From Deltaproteobacteria bacterium (GTDB taxonomy: Bacteria; Myxococcota_A; Polyangia; Polyangiales; Houyiibacteriaceae): DNA of 64,000 nt. Below are positions 61,689 to 64,000 of this stretch, piece by piece. The position numbers and the translations under genes are program-made. Numbering within the stretch: the first letter of the stretch is position 1; each line of letters starts with the position of its first letter. The notes under the pieces are model-generated. The model was given only the letters and a program-made list of their open reading frames with translations, had not been told where the DNA came from and made no database searches. The stretch covers positions 284,504 to 348,503 of the forward strand of contig JAEPMI010000015.1 in the NCBI GenBank assembly GCA_017644045.1, in the 5' to 3' direction.

Positions 61689-62702
61689 TCAGCCGTCGTC
61701 CTGGTCTTCGAGCCACTGGGTGAGCGTCGGCCAGACTTCGGTCCGCGCGCGGTCGCCCACGATCAGATCGAAGTGTCCGTACTCTTCTTCGGTCCCGTGC
61801 ACCCTGCCGAAGACCGCATGGTCCGTGCCGTGCCGGCGCGCCGCCGTCGGGCTGCACTGCAGGTCCTCGGTGCCCGCGACGGACAGCACCGGCACCGTGG
61901 TCGGCAGCAGCTTCACGCACATCGAGCCGTCCGGGAGACAGAGCCCGCCGCTGCGGAAGCCGCCCGCGAGATCACGGAGCACGCCGCGCGGGATCGGGTG
62001 GAAGCCCACCGCGGTCAGCTTCCGGTAGAGTCCGCGATCGATGTTCGGCGGGTAGACGTTGAAGCGGTCGATGGGGTTGTCGAAGGCCAGCGCCGAGGGC
62101 GCCATCGCCGCCGCGAAGGGCCCGAGCGGTACCGGGTTCAAGAAGCGCGTGAGCGGCAGCAGCTTGATGAGCCCCTCGAACGCCGAGCCCGTGTTGCTGT
62201 AGTCGAGCGACGAGCCGATGGTCGTCCCACTCGCGATGCGCTCTTCGCCGAACGCGAGCATCGCGAGCAGCAGGATCCCGCCCATCGAGTGGCCGACCCA
62301 GTGCACCTTCCTGGCGCCGGTCGTGCGTAGGACCTCGTCGATCGCCGCGGGCCCGTCCTTCAGCACGTAGTCGAAGAAGGACCAGGCGTACTTCTTCTTC
62401 CCGAAGGGCGGCTTCTCGCTGCGACCGTGGCCACGCAGCTCGAGCGCGAACACGTCGAAGCCCGCGTCGACCAGGTGCTGCGCGAGGGAGCGTTCCGCGT
62501 CGATGTCCCAGGCGTGGCGGTTGGCCGCGAGCCCGTGGCAGAGGATCACCGGGTAGCGCTGCGCCACGCGCGAGCCGTAGCGGGAGAGGGCGATGGCCCA
62601 GTCGTCGCTCGTGCGCGCGAAGACCACCTCGCGCGCCGTCTCTTTCACGCCCCACTTCTCGAGGTGACGCTTGCGGCGCCGGTTCAGGAAGCGGTCACCC
62701 AC
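61689..62702 (-). CDS. alpha/beta hydrolase (lipase/esterase-like)
   Basis: A 337-residue alpha/beta hydrolase: VILCHGLAANRHAWDID (oxyanion region), ALELRGHGRSEKPP, the nucleophile elbow VGHSMGGILLLAM with Ser, and a C-terminal acid and His in SVAGTEDLQC and EEYGHFDLIVG. The fold and sequence resemble lipases/esterases acting on hydrophobic esters; the substrate is not known. No clear signal peptide. GTG start at 62700-62702, overlapping the end of the next upstream gene by 8 bases. Its neighbour pair is thus translationally linked. Confidence 0.88.
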   Translation of the reverse strand: MGDRFLNRRRKRHLEKWGVKETAREVVFARTSDDWAIALSRYGSRVAQRYPVILCHGLAANRHAWDIDAERSLAQHLVDAGFDVFALELRGHGRSEKPPFGKKKYAWSFFDYVLKDGPAAIDEVLRTTGARKVHWVGHSMGGILLLAMLAFGEERIASGTTIGSSLDYSNTGSAFEGLIKLLPLTRFLNPVPLGPFAAAMAPSALAFDNPIDRFNVYPPNIDRGLYRKLTAVGFHPIPRGVLRDLAGGFRSGGLCLPDGSMCVKLLPTTVPVLSVAGTEDLQCSPTAARRHGTDHAVFGRVHGTEEEYGHFDLIVGDRARTEVWPTLTQWLEDQDDG

Positions 62703-62967
62703 CGCGCTGCTCCAGGTGCGCTTTCACCGTGGCGACCACGTTCGGCGGTACCGCGATGGGCGGGCCGCTCGCGAGGAACTCCGCCACCGACTGCGTGTGC
62801 TCGTCGGTCGCGCCGCCGTCGCCCTCCGCGATGTCGTGCGACCACGTGAACCAGCGCAGCGTGTCACCGCGCAGCTCGACCCCGCGGTAGCCATCGACCT
62901 CGCCGCGGTTCCACCGCCAGGTCTTCCCCGGGTCCTTCAGAAACGAGCGCAGCCGTTCGCGGTCCAT
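62695..62967 (-). CDS. small hypothetical protein co-transcribed with the hydrolase
   Basis: A 90-residue soluble protein (MDRERLRSFLKDPGKTWRWN, VELRGDTLRWFTWSHDIAEG, VPPNVVATVKAHLEQRGG). The Trp-rich centre and charged ends do not match a family I know. The ATG is at 62965-62967 and the 3' end overlaps the hydrolase start by 8 bases, which supports its being real. Confidence 0.65.
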   Translation of the reverse strand: MDRERLRSFLKDPGKTWRWNRGEVDGYRGVELRGDTLRWFTWSHDIAEGDGGATDEHTQSVAEFLASGPPIAVPPNVVATVKAHLEQRGG

Positions 62968-63046
62968 GCAGGGCCGATCATAGTCGAGCCGCCGACACCG
63001 TAAAGCGGGCCTGTCGTTCGTTCGCTCGGTGGCGCATCCTCGGGTC

Positions 63047-63823
63047 ATGCGCCTGCTCCTCGCCTTCGCGCTCGTCGCCTGCAGCTCGCCGGAACCGGCG
63101 CCGGAGCCCGAGGACACGGGCGGTGCCGACGACGCGCGCTCGGCCGCCGTCACCTCCGCCGCGCTCTTGGTCGCGTACCAGGGGCGCCACGACTCGGGCG
63201 AGCTCTCCGAGTCCGTCGCCGCCGAGGCGACTCCCGCGGACCTCGCCGTCGCCGTGGACCTCATCGCCTTCGCCCTGGATGAAGAGGGATCGCGCCTCGT
63301 CGAGAGGCTCCGCGGCGTGGCCTCTTCGCTCCGCGAGCCCGACATCTCGGAGCACGACATCGACGAGCTCGTCGACATGGCCATCGGTTTCTCGTGGGAG
63401 CTCATGCACTCACGCGCCGACGGCGGCGCACATCCAGCCGCCTGCGACATCGGCCGCGCCCTCGGCATGCGCGGCGTCGACGTCTGGCGAGCCGAGCTCA
63501 CGCGCCGCTTCGAGAGCGAGGGCCTGACCATCGGTCCCGAGGACTACGAGCTCCTCGACTCCGATCGCTCCCCCTGCGACGACCTCCCCATGAGCGAAGC
63601 CGAGGACTGCGAGTACCGACGCAGCGCCGCCCGCGCCCACTGGGCCGCGTTCGCTGTGGACGGTCCGCTCGCGCTGCTCAGGGGCGCGCTCGTCGCCGGT
63701 CCGGCGGAGACCGTCGCCGCCCTCGACGAGCAGCTCGACGCCAGCGGCCCCGTCTTCGACTTCATCTCCGCGCATCCTCGGCGGCACGACCTCACCTACC
63801 TCGCCCCGCTGTGCAGCGAGTAG
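63047..63823 (+). CDS. predicted lipoprotein, alpha-helical, unknown function
   Basis: A 258-residue protein starting MRLLLAFALVACSSPEPAPE: a short signal with lipobox (LVAC) and a Pro/Glu linker. The mature protein is helical and acidic (ESVAAEATPADLAVAVDLIA, ISEHDIDELVDMAIGFSWEL) with four scattered cysteines (HPAACDIG, SPCDDLP, EDCEYR, LCSE at the end). No family is recognised. The ATG at 63047 is chosen because it gives a compact signal peptide; an upstream start adds six residues. Confidence 0.7.
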   Translation: MRLLLAFALVACSSPEPAPEPEDTGGADDARSAAVTSAALLVAYQGRHDSGELSESVAAEATPADLAVAVDLIAFALDEEGSRLVERLRGVASSLREPDISEHDIDELVDMAIGFSWELMHSRADGGAHPAACDIGRALGMRGVDVWRAELTRRFESEGLTIGPEDYELLDSDRSPCDDLPMSEAEDCEYRRSAARAHWAAFAVDGPLALLRGALVAGPAETVAALDEQLDASGPVFDFISAHPRRHDLTYLAPLCSE

Positions 63824-63860
63824 CACCACCGGCTCGCGAGACTCGGGTATACGAGGGGCC

Positions 63861-63956
63861 ATGCGGCTTCGGATTGATGGAAGCAGAGTTGGTTCGGTTG
63901 ATGACTTCATTCGCGAGCTGTCACGGAATGTGTCAACGAGTTTGAGACACGGGTGA
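63861..63956 (+). CDS. short reading frame, possible truncated gene
   Basis: A 31-codon frame starting MRLRIDGSRVGSVDDFIREL. It lies in a stretch noticeably richer in A+T than the rest of the window. The start weakly resembles the N-terminus of barstar-like proteins (IDG, then an amphipathic helix), but it stops after only 31 residues and the sequence beyond the window is unknown. It could be a remnant of transferred DNA, a frameshifted gene or a chance frame. Confidence 0.3.
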   Translation: MRLRIDGSRVGSVDDFIRELSRNVSTSLRHG

Positions 63957-64000
63957 GTTGATTTCTATGAAGCGAGGGGCACGGCGACGGTGCCCGGGGT

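Overview
The window is a stretch of very GC-rich chromosome (roughly 70 percent G+C) from what looks like a myxobacterium (Myxococcota, Polyangiales-like; Sandaracinaceae would fit). The clues are a Ser/Thr kinase with the HRDVSPSN catalytic loop common in myxobacterial kinases, many lipoproteins and secreted barrel-like proteins, cysteine-rich proteins with a GDGDCDDGG-type motif, two giant TPR proteins, and many ATGA/GTGA start-stop overlaps. The taxonomic call is inference. I saw no rRNA, tRNA, CRISPR array, complete insertion sequence or prophage.

Layout. 1-3.1 kb: end of a HEAT-like protein, a methyltransferase, free-methionine-sulfoxide reductase and a sterol-dehydrogenase-like SDR. 3.1-9.2 kb: mfd, two secreted proteins and a metallo-beta-lactamase-fold hydrolase. 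9.2-13.3 kb: envelope proteins (TPR lipoprotein, HtrA-like protease with a barrel-like tail, PSI-type cysteine-rich lipoprotein, and a lipoprotein that seems to start with CTG). 13.3-14.8 kb: an alpha/beta hydrolase divergent from a TetR regulator, with two palindromic operators between them. 15-19.2 kb: RsmC-like methyltransferase, quinone oxidoreductase, a cation exchanger and hslO. 19.3-21.3 kb: NAD-type isocitrate dehydrogenase and two unknown genes in a tight operon. 21.4-24.2 kb: an MMPL/RND exporter.

24.3-33.9 kb is one compact leftward operon encoding an Mrp/Mbh-type cation-proton antiporter (E-F-G-fused A'/B-C-D plus two more D-like proton-channel subunits and an unknown membrane protein), ending in a probable lipoprotein. 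34-40.2 kb: glycogen phosphorylase, rpsT with a clear promoter and terminator, a luciferase-like monooxygenase, holA and two secreted hypotheticals. 40.5-44.3 kb: a ClpC-like AAA+ unfoldase and a membrane-anchored Ser/Thr kinase. 44.3-57.3 kb: a leftward five-gene operon with two giant paralogous TPR proteins, a degenerate phosphoesterase-like protein, nadD and a DUF2520-type dehydrogenase. 57.4-64 kb: hutH, an SDR, a pirin, an alpha/beta hydrolase, small unknowns and a lipoprotein.

The most unusual signal is not a protein. Three 165-170 bp elements (2712-2876, 14800-14967, 21293-21462) each fill a junction between convergent genes, start exactly at the TAG stop of the rightward gene, and have CTAG at both ends. 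Each is closed by long inverted repeats whose sequence differs from copy to copy but is self-complementary within each copy. Two share a nearly identical core with conserved internal hairpins; the third looks like a diverged, reversed relative. A second dispersed repeat (2904-3024 and 18190-18311, inverted) begins with a terminator-like hairpin. Other non-coding or low-complexity features are a chain of hairpins at 39.55-39.66 kb, a tandem duplication covering a gene end at 59.06-59.28 kb, and a perfect 17-copy hexanucleotide repeat inside mrpG.
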